DNA from: Neolecta irregularis DAH-3
Taxonomy: Eukaryota > Ascomycota > Neolectomycetes > Neolectales > Neolectaceae
Direction: 5' to 3'
Assembly (NCBI GenBank): GCA_001929475.1
Contig: LXFE01000167.1
Span: 1 to 64,000 of the forward strand
Length of the DNA: 64,000 nt
The notes beneath the pieces are model-generated. The model did no database searches, was not told where the DNA came from, and saw nothing but the letters and a program-made list of their open reading frames with translations. The translations under genes were made by a program, and so were the position numbers. Shown piece after piece: positions 10,772-21,665 of the stretch (position 1 is its first letter; each line of letters starts with the position of its first letter).

Positions 10772-12636
10772 TCAAAATTCAAAGAATTCCCGAAAGATGT
10801 TCACATCTGTCCCTGTAATTGCCAACTCCGATAGATCACGACGATCTTGACACATGAACACCCGTCTTAAGGTTTCCCATAAGTTACTTGAAATATTAAC
10901 ACCGCCTGGTACATCGCCTCTCTGGTGTTGTGCGAGGGCTCCAAGTAAATGTTGGGCAGCCTTAATGGTTTCAGAAGATACAAGGTTGCAGGAATATACT
11001 TCTTCATAGCATCCGATGTTGATGCAACTCACACCGAGATTATATCGGGCTCGAACGAAAGACGGGCTGATTTCAAGAGCCTTGTGATAGGCATTAATGG
11101 CCTCTTCACTTCTCCCCGAGTTTGCCAATGTAGCTCCGAGGCGATTCCATAAAAGATGGTCCTATTCATCAATATCGCCCTAATAGATACAAGATATACA
11201 TTCGGTCTACTACTCAAAGCCGCAGTGAAACAGTCGACAGCTTTATCGTAACTCTCGCTACCGTAAAATAGCACACCCAGGCCAACTTGAACGTCTGCAT
11301 CCATCTGAGCACCATTTGGGCTTAATTGTGCAGCATGGATGAATTGAGAGGTGACGCGTTGATGCAGTTGATCTCTACCTTGACCTTTTGGTATTGATGT
11401 CGTTAATGAAGGATATTTGGCAACGATCCAAGACTCCAAGGTCATATATGCAGCAGAATCATATCCTTCGTTCGTATAGCTAACTGCAAGTCCCTGGAGG
11501 ATTAATGAGCGTAATGTTCATACTTCATACCATCATAGCTTGAAGGTTTGTAGACTCAAGATTGGTGGCCTTGTCCAAAGCCCGGATGGCAGGTTCTTCC
11601 TTCTCATTCTGAGCTTGAACTAACCCCAATTGAGTCCATGCTTCAGCTCTACCCATATCCTGTTGCACAGCAGCTTCGAAGCATAGTGCAACTTCGGAAA
11701 GACTCGCACCGCTTTCCATTAACCGTAGACCTTCGGCAAATGGATCGACACGATTCAAATACGGATTGTCGAGTTCGAATTGATAGTCCCCAAGATCAGG
11801 CTTTTCATTGATTGAAAATGCATGAAGATCCTCAATCCCCGAAAACGAGGGGTTATCCTGTTGAATCCCATTCCAGATGCTCTCGAAATCTCCATGAAAC
11901 TGCTGGTTCATAAGTTCATCTTGAGATTCTTCTAAGCCTTCCTGTCTTTCCTGTTGAGATTCTTTCTCTAGAGCATCAAAATGTTCTTCCCAATTCTGAT
12001 CCGTAAGTTCGACCAGTTTTTCTTTTCCTTTCCTTAAGGGTTCATGATAAGAAGGCAGCTGGGTCAGCTGGGATCCGAAGGCGCCTTGGAACGACGGAAG
12101 CATGCGATTTCCCGGCATAAAAGCCTGAGGAGCATAGTTCACTGTTGATGACAAACTGAATTCCTCACGCCAAGCGGGGTTTGAGATTTCGTGCAGAGGC
12201 GACATCGACGGAACTCTTTGACGAGATGCAGACTCCATATGAGCCGCCCTTTCTGGAGGTAGCATATGGCGATCATTTTGAAATTCAGAAGACCATTCTA
12301 TGTTATTAGATAGCGAAGATATCGAAAGCAGTCGTGCCTCGGCCAGTCTGTTGAATCGCCCGGATCTCTCTAGAGATTCCATCAAAGCCAAAAGCTGGTT
12401 TATCTCCGAAGAATAAAATCTGGAATCATGTCAAGCATTTCAAAGCAGCAGGTCGGTACTTGCTGGTCTTGCTGATTTACATTGTGTGGTGCAGACCGGA
12501 AAGATTTGTGGATACTGGTATTCTGAGGAACTAGTCGATCTTGTTGAAGCGAAGCGTCCCTCGCAGCATGCTTTGAGAGCTGGCTTAGCGGATTTGCAGC
12601 AGCTGAACAGGCGGCACCGGAGAATAGATCAGACAT
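10772..12636 (-). CDS. PEX5: Peroxisomal targeting signal 1 receptor (peroxin 5)
   Basis: Cytosolic shuttling receptor that binds C-terminal SKL-type signals and carries matrix proteins to the peroxisome. The N-terminus MSDLFSGAACSAAANPL contains the conserved Cys used for monoubiquitination and recycling. Trp-containing pentapeptides (WSSEF, WREEF, WEEHF) follow. A C-terminal TPR domain includes AWTQLGLVQAQNEKEEPAIRAL, LWNRLGATLANSGRSEEAI, and then ARYNLGVSCINIGCYEEA. Introns include 37 nt and 39 nt examples in the TPR region. An in-frame ATG 15 nt upstream (12651) is possible, but MSDLF matches the family start. About 560 residues, a normal size. It is transcribed in the same direction as the next two minus-strand genes but separately. 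Confidence 0.93.
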
Positions 12637-12856
12637 AATTCTGGTGGGCAAGTCTCAATATGATGGCGGAGACTGAAAGGTGGAGGCAGGAGCCACGGTA
12701 AAAAACCAGAACTCCCATTCAGTCATATTTACTCATGCTAATTTGTTTATTGCGTACTAGTTCTGCTAAAAGATGCCGGGCTCTTTTTTGTACATCCCTC
12801 AGTCCCGAGACTGCGCAGAAAGGATCAGTGTATAAAGAAAGTTCAAGTCAAGGGTT

Positions 12857-14180
12857 TCAAAGATGGATAAAGTCCTGGCGAAAGCTTGAATCTGTTTCAG
12901 ATTCTGACATTTGGTCCGAATCCACATCATCAACACTGGAACTTGACTCACTGTCATGGTCAGACTCTTTCTCACTCGAATTGGCATCAGCGCTTTCATC
13001 AACGGAAAGATCTGCCTGAACAGGACTGGCCAGCCATTCGATTGGCCGAATCACATTGTCGATCACCATTGGCATAATGGGATTCCGTCGAAGATTTCGA
13101 GCTCTCGCTACGTGAGGAAGCTTACACTTAGCATTCGGACATGTGCCCTTCCTGTCGAACTCTGGACATTCATGAACATGTCGATCCTTACACTGTGCAC
13201 CTTGTTCACAATAGCCGTTAGTCGCAAAGTCTCGGCAAACAGGAGCTGTAGGGTTGACATGAACATGTGAAAACTTGCATCCTAGATTGGTACAAGTCCC
13301 CCGAGCAAAGAAATTGCACATAGGGACTCGATGAGGTGTTGGAGCATGCGACAGATCACAGGAGGACCCTAAACTGCAAGTTCCCTTCAAGACCCGAGGG
13401 CAAAGAGCCGTTTTGTCAGCATCGTGAATATACTGACATGCCGAGCCTCGAGTGCACGTACCTAGAGAACGACGTTAGAACAATTCTATAGTGCTACGAT
13501 CGATGATCGTTGCAACTGTAACGATTGAATACCGGTCCGCGTAAAGAAACTGCACAATTTGGTTTCTTTATTGTTGAATGAACTGGGTTTTCAGCGTCCG
13601 CCTCTAACGATGTAGCGCACCTTTTTATCTTCCGATTGATAGCGCTAGCAAGAACAAGGTTTCCGCCTTTGCTACGAATATACTCCACGCCAGCCACGGT
13701 AACCCTCCTTGGAGTCAAAGTTGAAGCAGTAGAAGAATCAGAAAGATCAACTTGCCGTTTTTTAGGTTGAGCCATACCTTGAAGTCGAAGCAATTTGCTA
13801 CCACCAGCAGAGACGACATACTTGATTCCGTTTACTGTGACTTGATTTCGCGCTGAGTTTGCGAGATGCAAAGCCAACCTCTGCTTCTCACATTCTTTTT
13901 GATTCTTTTGCGCTGATTCAGTCTTTTGAATCGCCACTCTTCGAGCACTGGACTTTTCTTTGAAGACGTCTTGGCTGATAATTTGAAGATGGCGCTCACG
14001 TTTTTGCACCCAGCCACCTGTAGCAGCAGCAGAAGAATCTGGGGAAAAAGCCAGGTCTTGTTGCATTGCCGCATTCTTATTATTTGAAGTAACCCCTGAA
14101 GAGTTTTTCGTCAATACCAGGGAACGGTGTCGCGATACATTCGCCTGCAAAGGACGAAAGTAAGGTTTCTGCTGATTCAT
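12857..14180 (-). CDS. CCCH zinc-finger protein, ZC3H3/Smicl-like
   Basis: Two exons joined across a 55-nt intron near 13440-13500. Exon 1 (ATG at 14180) is basic and carries two copies of a 'V(N/A)GxxYxxSxGGxxL' pattern: VTVNGIKYVVSAGGSKLLR and VTVAGVEYIRSKGGNLV. Exon 2 gives a CCCH array: CPRVLKGTCSLGSSCDLSH, CNFFARGTCTNLGCKFSH, CRDFATNGYCEQGAQCKDRH and CPEFDRKGTCPNAKCKLPH. A fifth finger at the exon junction (STCTRGSACQYIH) seems to lack its first Cys. An acidic Ser-rich tail follows. The architecture resembles ZC3H3, a nuclear RNA-export and polyadenylation-linked protein, and related fungal five-finger proteins. The RNA-binding role is inferred from the family. Confidence 0.8.
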
Positions 14181-14613
14181 GGATCGTTGGGCTGCAGAGA
14201 TTGTGAGCTTTGGGCTGGAAGGTTACAGAAACGTGCAATGTGGATGGTAATAGCCTTGGTGCGCAATTAATGCAGCAGAAGCAGTAGGATCCTGAGCATG
14301 TTTGTGTCTGTTGATGGCACCTGAAAAGCCTTAGTAGATGGCTGGATCAGACTGAAACATGCCGGCCAGTGAAGCGATATGTCTTTTAAGTTCCTCTTCA
14401 TCGGCTCCAGTCATCATAGCAATGCGAAACACGGTAAATGTGCAGCAGCTAAGGGCGGTGTGGTGGTGGAAAGGGGAGGTTGTGGATTCTCAAGTCATGC
14501 GCCGCGTTGTTTCATGAGTATGTCATATACTAAAATTGCAAAACTCCGCATCCTTCACTCCGGATTCGGCATTTGATAATCATCCATTACCTCTATCTGC
14601 AAGGTCATTATAC
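14181..14613. other. Intergenic region
   Basis: A 433-bp gap upstream of the CCCH gene and downstream of the Sel1-repeat gene, both on the minus strand. It contains a G-rich plus-strand patch (around 14450-14480) but no coding signal. It presumably holds the CCCH-gene promoter. Confidence 0.4.
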
Positions 14614-15779
14614 CTAGGAATGATTAACTTGCATGTTCATAAAGCAAAAGTACTTTTCCTTCCATATCCACGAGCGCCCAGGTTCCTTGTTTCCTTTTTC
14701 TTCTGCCATTCTATATATCAATAGGCGCCGACAACCTGGAGTACCGGTAGTAGTGCGCAGCTGCCTTCTTATCCGTCTTGCAGCCTATGCCGTTGAGGTA
14801 ACAGTATGCTTCGCGGTCAAGATTGGTAGGAACAACGGAAATCAAACCGACTTCAGCCATAGCATCTGCATCACCAAGGCGAGCAGCAACTTCATAGTGT
14901 TGCCTGGCAGCCACCTGATCCCTCTTGACTCCCTGAATGTCATGAGAAAATTACTCCAATTGATGAGTTTGCTCTACCCATCCATTTCTGTACGAATTAC
15001 CCAATTCATATATCGCAAGCGTTAAGGCACCTTTCCCGACTGTTGAACTGAGTGCAGTAATTTCGAAATCAGCGGCACTAGGCATTGGCAAATGTTAAGG
15101 CTTGGGAACTATAAACCTTTGAGCTGCTGCCTTGAGATATAGAAGCGCCTTGTCTGGGTCTGTGCGACATCCCCAACCATGACTAAGGGAATTTTTCAGT
15201 CCCGAAAAAAACAGATAATACCGTAACGAGAGGCCGTATAAAAGCTGCCCAAATGATGATACTCCTTCTCTCGCATTTGCAACTTGTCCAAACAGGCGCG
15301 TCGCCCTTTCTAAATCTAGCTTTTGTTAGCTTTAATTTGATATGGGACTAGCCTCCATGTTCATGGAAACAAATAGCCCTGTTCATCAATTGTTCAATGC
15401 TGAGATATTTGTCTTCTTCCTCCTCTTCACCCAGTCGCTTAAGATTCTCTAGATCTTCTTGCATAAAGGCATTATCGCTTATCACCTCGGATCGATTCAA
15501 TTTGGGCAATACTGAAGGCCCAGGTGAATGTGCAAGTATTGTCGCACGCTTCTCCCAATCCCTTTCTGTATCCCCACCAGACTCCAGACTGTGTGTACGT
15601 GACTTGAAAGACTTTACCAGTTCCGGCTTGGTAAAAATTGTGAATAGCGATCTCCGGTTTCGCATCTTCTTAGACTTGTCTGGTATCGCGATATCGTCCG
15701 GACCCAGGTCATCCTTGGATTTTGATTTTGACTTCGTGATACGGCGGGAGATCTTATTGAAAGGATTGCGGGTTGACAT
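14614..15779 (-). CDS. Sel1-repeat protein, Nif1/DSF2-like
   Basis: Begins MSTRNPFNKISRRITKSKSK with a basic, Ser-rich N-terminus, then SIEQLMNRAICFHEHG leading into Sel1/TPR-like repeats: LERATRLFGQVANAREG, QLLYGLSLRHGWGCRTD, LAIYELGNSYRNGWGVKRD, YEVAARLGDADAMAEVAY. It ends with the family-typical RSWIWKEKY shortly before the stop at 14614. This matches the fungal family that includes S. pombe Nif1, a mitosis inhibitor. The cell-cycle role is by family only. At least six introns of 34-45 nt are needed. The first (15316-15352) must use a GC donor, because no GT restores HEHGDLERATRLF. About 280 residues, shorter than many homologues. Confidence 0.8.
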
Positions 15780-16167
15780 GTGGGTTAAGGGCGCCTATCA
15801 GTGCTTGTCCAAAAATTACTCCTAAAAATAAAAGCTGAGAACAGGGGACGATTTTATTAATTGTCACATTTCAGTTCATATCGGGCCGATATACCCACTA
15901 TAAAGATATTTGTGCTAAGAGATATAGAGGGGTGAATTGTCAAAGGGTGTGAATCAGGAACAGGCAACCTTTCTACAAGTTCATTTTACCGTAGAGTCTG
16001 TAATTTTGAAAAAGCTCCGTTAGGTATATTTTTGACAAATAAAATTTGTCTATAAAAAATGCATTGTAACTGTCGAAACGAACAAAACTAGGCGAAGAAC
16101 AATGCTATGACACCTTAGACCGTCATGAGTTGGAAACGCCACCCAAAATTAGAAACCACGTACTGCC
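15780..16167. other. Intergenic region
   Basis: A 388-bp AT-rich gap between the start of the Sel1-repeat gene and the 3' end of the kinesin gene, both on the minus strand. I see no coding segment or repeat. It should contain the Sel1-gene promoter and the kinesin terminator. Confidence 0.4.
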
Positions 16168-19100
16168 TCAGAATCCATAGCTGAGTAGATCAATCCAGAT
16201 ATTCATGCCTTGGTGAGTTTCTGCTTTAAAAAAATAGGAATTATTGGCCGTATAAACTGCAAAGACATTCACTTTCTAGATCGTCAGTGTAACACTGGCT
16301 TCTAGAATATCTCACTTCTAGAATTGTCTCAAGCTCTCTTCTATTATCTGTTCGAGCCGACTCGATATTGATCATGAACTGGATATTCGTCTCTGCCTTT
16401 GTATCATATATATAAAGGTATGGCCTGCGGAGAACAAGCCACCGTTTAACCCAACTCTCCCGTATTTCGTCAGGCATTAAAAGATATCCTGAAAGAGATA
16501 CCTTACGACTGCAAAATCTTTAGTTTAGATAAAGCAATGTCATCGTACCTCTTGGAAACAAGGTGAGCGATACCGTTAGGCCTCGAAATCAGTGGCGGAA
16601 CAGCTGTGCGCGGGCTTTGAATTGTTGAAGCGCCGGAAGACTTCGGCCTTTCCATGATTGTCTGCTATATCAGAGTAATTCATTTTTAAGATCATACTGC
16701 TCTTTGACGCCTTACGAAAGATTTCCATATTCGTACACATCTTTGGACAAGTATATCTCTTTCTTCTACGGGAGTTTCGGGCAAGGTGATACGACATAAA
16801 TGTTGACGAGTAAACTCGGTCAATATAGCGAATGATGCTTTCTTTCGAAACTCTAAATAGTCTTCAATTAAGGACGTTCCCCTCGGTTTCCAGTCATTGA
16901 GAACCTCATCGCCATTTAGACGCTCATCGCCAGTATTTTTCCGCCATAGATCTTCTATAAATATAACAGGAGGAGGCTTGAGTATGACGCGATAAAGATA
17001 AGTAGATGATCTCAGTCGCCGGGAAGATGATATGAATCGCGATAGTCCAGATGGTGAATGACCACCGCGCGGTCGGATATGTACCGCAAAGTCCAAATTG
17101 AAATTTATCGGCTTAGACACTTTTTCCGAGACTGCAACCCAGGAAAGCGTTAAAATGACTTTCTCGCCGGAGTTAGTGGCTCGATCTAGGTAAGGTGATC
17201 CATGGACCGACGAATCCCAACCAATTATAATAATCGCAGCCATAGAGCCGTCGGAAGAGTATTTGACTGATATTGGAGATATAGAATTGAGATTAATTGA
17301 CTCCACTTGTTCGGTGCATCTCGACCTTCTTCCTTTTGTATCCCATAAACGAATATGGCCGATGCTCAGATTTATAAGATCATTTATAGGAAATTGAAGG
17401 CCAGACTGATGACTTAAGGTGAGAGCCAAGCGTCTTTGTGTGCCCTGATGAAGGTAGAATACCCCATCATCAGCTTGATTGCTGGTAATGACGTTTGTTG
17501 ACTTGTACTTTCCGTTAGTTGCGAGTTCCTTGATCTCTAATCGGGCCATCACATCGTGTCCTTCCTCTTTCTGATAACATGATTCTGGACGCCGCTCTTC
17601 GTCACTCGGATTAGGCAACCCATTTCCTTGGCGCATCTCATCCCATGATGACAATTTTTCGAGATGAAGATTTTTAACACGAGCAAATAATGCTAACCGA
17701 AGAGTTCGAGTGTCGAACCTTCCAGTATCCTCTACCATAGCTTGGATGGTATGGCGACTCTCAAACCTGATCGAATCTAATGCGCCCTTTCTAGCCGAAC
17801 TTGATGAACTCGCAATCACAAAATCAGAATATGAATTCGTAAGGCTTCTGAGATAGCACTGCATATGTACCTCTTCGAATTCGTTAGGAATCAGACCATA
17901 GATTTTACTGATTGATAGATCAATGGTACAGATCTGAGTTTTCTGCATATCTTGCAGAGTTGATTGACTGACGATTGTTATTGCTGGTACAATTGACAAC
18001 TCAACCATAGCGACGACCTGATATGTAAATGGAGAAATCAAAGGTAGTCGCATATCATGCGAGTTTTCAAGCGGGAGTAGGATTGGGATGTCAGTATACC
18101 CAACGAGTGTGAAAGCAGGTGTGGATCGCTCAAAAGCAGAAAATTCACTTTTGAAATGTTGCGCATACTCCGGACGATCTTTATACTGCCGCATTTTGCG
18201 CATTTTGTCAATCCAACCATGTAATTGTGCAATAGACCAAACGTATATGCTGTTCTTGCGATAATCCATAACTCGAACCAAGACACAACATTCATTTCGT
18301 ATACAGTCATCGATTTCAGAGCATATGATATCTTGGTCAAACCGCGACACCGGTACACGTCCTTCGGATATAGCAAATTGAAAGGAAAGTCGCTGACGCA
18401 GCTGATTTGCCAGAATCTGAGCTTCCTTTAAGAAAACGGCTTCTTCGAATAGAATTTCTGCGATACGGACGGTGCAAATTTTTCGCCATTTCGTTGCGAT
18501 CGGTCGAGCAATTTCTTTCTCTCGTACTGTTAGACGTGGAAGTTGACCTTTGTTGATATCTTCAAGTCGGGCCTCAAATTCTAATCTTTGTTCCTCTAAA
18601 TTTCGCTCCATTTCCTCGCGCATATCTATCAATTGCTCAAACATATCCTTCTTTTCCGCAATCTGCAGCCTTTCAATGTCTGTATTTCTAAGTTCCTCAT
18701 CCGGAAAGATTGGTAATGTAATTGTTGTCTCCAAAGAAAACTCGTCGTAGGTGCTTTGAGAGCGATAATTCTCTCGAAGAGCATGGGAAGAAGTAACAGA
18801 ATCATCATCGTCCGCAAGCGAATCCAGACGACTATCTGACCTGCGCTTTCGAAGCGTTCGGACTCTTTGCAAGTCTTCAAATAATTGATCCAGTTCGTCG
18901 TCTTTAAGAGTATTGATATTGGAATTTGGACCAAGCATTGACAGCGCAGCCTCTCTACGAGCGAAAAACCAATCGGGCTGGACAGAGGGATCGACATCAG
19001 AATTTGGAGGGGATGTTCGTTGCGGTGAATCAGAATCTATGTCATGTTCTGTGATGACGTTTCGAAGTGGACTCATGGTAGAATAACTTTGACTGATAGA

Positions 19101-21248
19101 ATGACGGACTTTACTTCTCTCAGCTCGAGCTTCCTCGGGATGATTGAATCTAAATATATGAAAATCTCCTAAAATGATGCGATAGCCGGATCGTAAACGA
19201 CGTTTCTGTGTACATCGCAATCCATTGACCATGACATTAGCTCCTTCATGAGGAAATAGAGTAACAATCCCATCAAGATTATCGAAATGACAATGTTCAC
19301 TCTTGATTTTAGAACCACTCAGGCGTATTTCCATTTCTGAGATGCTAGTAACATTTCCAACTCGGGTTATTCCACTTCGTATATTGTAGACTAAACATTC
19401 GGCAAGCAGTGGGTCATCGCTCAGATTAACCAAATGCGGCATCTTCTTGGGTGTGCTATAGGTCAAGCAGATTCTCTATAAAATATACCTCAGTCCAATG
19501 AAACCTTTCTCTATGCTAATTCCGAGATCCTCGAGCGCCTTCTCTCGCTCTTTCTGAATAATTTGAGTTTTCAGAAGCTTTTCTTCCCAAGTCTGATTTA
19601 ATTCTTTCATGAGTTTCTCTGAAGTTTCCATTTGTTCGGCAATTTCGGCTTTCGTGACTTTTCGAACAGTTCCGTCGATAGTTTGGAATGATATAACTTG
19701 CATTTCTGGTGATACCTGCATATCAAAGTTATCCTCGACAGACCCAGAGGCATATCGGCTTCGTAGAGCTGCCAATTCTTCTTTCAATTCTCGAATAACT
19801 TTAGCATTCGGATCCTCGTTGACAACTGCATGATTTCTGATCCTTTTCGCTGAATCTGCATAACGAAGCGTAGAAAGAGTTTCGTCGTAGTTGATCAAAG
19901 CAGGCGATAAGGCTGCAATGATAGTGGTTTTGCTACACTTTAAAAAACAATCAAGCCAAGGGTAAAGCGAACCTATTTCCTCCAAGACTGTCTTTAAGGA
20001 GCCAAGTGAGAACAGAATCACGATAAGGTACAAGAATTTCCTTCTTCTTTTTACCTCCGCTGGACTGGTCAGCCAATGCGGCGATGACCCGGCCGAGAGT
20101 CGATAAGGAACGGTTGATTTCGGCACCTTCTTTCAATCGCGCACCCTAACAAGTTTCAAGTCTGAGACTTTGATGATGGTACCTTTGCGCCTGTCGAATT
20201 GGCTCGTTCCGAACCCGCCAAATCAACTAGATTGATCCGGGAGACTTTCTCTGTATCCATGTTGGTTTCGGCATCGTGCCAGACCTGAGAGAGGGTAAGA
20301 GTGAAGACTGCATGTGAACGGCCTAGAGCATCGGTACTTTACTGCCGCAAGAAGGTTTACTTGAGGTTTCGTTCATCTTGGTAGCGGCCACTGTACGAGC
20401 TTTATTTCCCTCATCCATTAAATTCTCTATTTCTTCGAAAGAATTGACGGCCAGTTTGGACTATCTCCATTAGACGGATCGACAAATTGCTATTTACCAA
20501 ATCCTCAACGTACGGACCAAGCGCAGGATGTTCACGAACTTTCAAATTGCCTTTGTTGGTTGGGTTTAAGAGATCACGGACTTTCTCTGAGAGGTCAGTT
20601 ATGAATCCCATTTTTGCCTCACCATTGTAAATTTCCATGTAAGAAACTTCTACTGAAGCCTGGTAATCGACACTTGCCTTCAAGCGTCTGAGAGTAAGCA
20701 TTTACTCAATCCAATTACAAGTTCATACTTCCTGTTGAAAATCTCCATACAGATTCGCGGAATAATCCCCTTTTCTTCTCCGTATCCCATCATAGAATAT
20801 GACTTTCCGCTCCCGGTTTGACCATATGCAACTATGCAATTGTTGAATCCTTGGAATGCATTCTCCAAAAGCGACACTCCCAAATCATTGAACAATACAT
20901 CTTGAGAAGCTAAATGTCAAGTCAATCTAATTTCTCAACAGATAATACCATAATGAGGATCTTCCCTGTTGAAACTCCAATAAGACTTATCAAAAGTGAA
21001 AGATTTAGATGTTTCTGGATGGTCTTTAGTTTTGGGATCCGGAATCTCCCCCGCGTCGAGAATGGTTTGGTCTCCTTGCATCTGAATGCAACACTGAGCT
21101 CCAAGTGCAATTTCTAGATCACCATTAATGTCTCTGGCTACGATCCAAGAGATACCTCGTGAATTGAGTGGTCTAACTCGCACAACTGGAAATCAATATG
21201 TACCAAGAACGATCCGACTGGCATACCAACTTGGATATTGCTACTCAT
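16168..21248 (-). CDS. Kinesin-3 motor (UNC-104/KIF1 type) with FHA and PH domains
   Basis: Plus-end microtubule motor for long-range vesicle and endosome transport. Order from the N-terminus: motor core with [11 protein letters not shown] and P-loop [13 protein letters not shown]; switch regions NETSSRSHAVF and [10 protein letters not shown]; neck [19 protein letters not shown] domain with [12 protein letters not shown] and [14 protein letters not shown]; the kinesin-3 stalk and KIF1B-like region; and a C-terminal PH domain starting [21 protein letters not shown]. The stop is at 16168 after [11 protein letters not shown]. The ATG at 21246-21248 gives MSSNIQV before the first intron. Introns are mostly 35-45 nt. 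One junction just before the PH domain (16500-16600) I could not resolve cleanly. Kinesin-3 is absent from budding yeasts, which supports a filamentous fungus. Confidence 0.92.
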
Positions 21249-21665
21249 ATTGAGTTCTAAATTTCACTAAACGCAATTCAAAGAGTGACTAAAGCGACAA
21301 AAACAAGTGGAGAAATCTGCACTGAGATAATACCGGCCCCTTTTAAAGCGGGAAGCAAACGCCCAAAACGTATGCCAAGTCGTCAAACTCGAGTTTGTAG
21401 TCAATCCTCTACAACCATCACCGTATGACAATATCACGAATGTCTGAGATTGCAGCAGATCGACTAGATATAATCTGGTGGAAATTTAGAGAAGGGCTGG
21501 GGTCACAAATTTAAGCGATTTACTCCGATAGCTTCGATCCAACGGTATATGCAGATGCTTCGCCTGGGCTGACTGACAGTCCCATAAGCCGCCCTGTACA
21601 ATGTGTTATTCAATCTAACTGGAAAATTGAATACTAATGTGCAACGAAATGGATTACGGTCAACT
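21249..21665. other. Intergenic region upstream of the kinesin gene
   Basis: A 417-bp gap between the kinesin start and the eIF5B stop, both on the minus strand. No convincing coding segment is seen, only short random frames. It presumably contains the kinesin promoter and the eIF5B 3' UTR. Confidence 0.4.
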
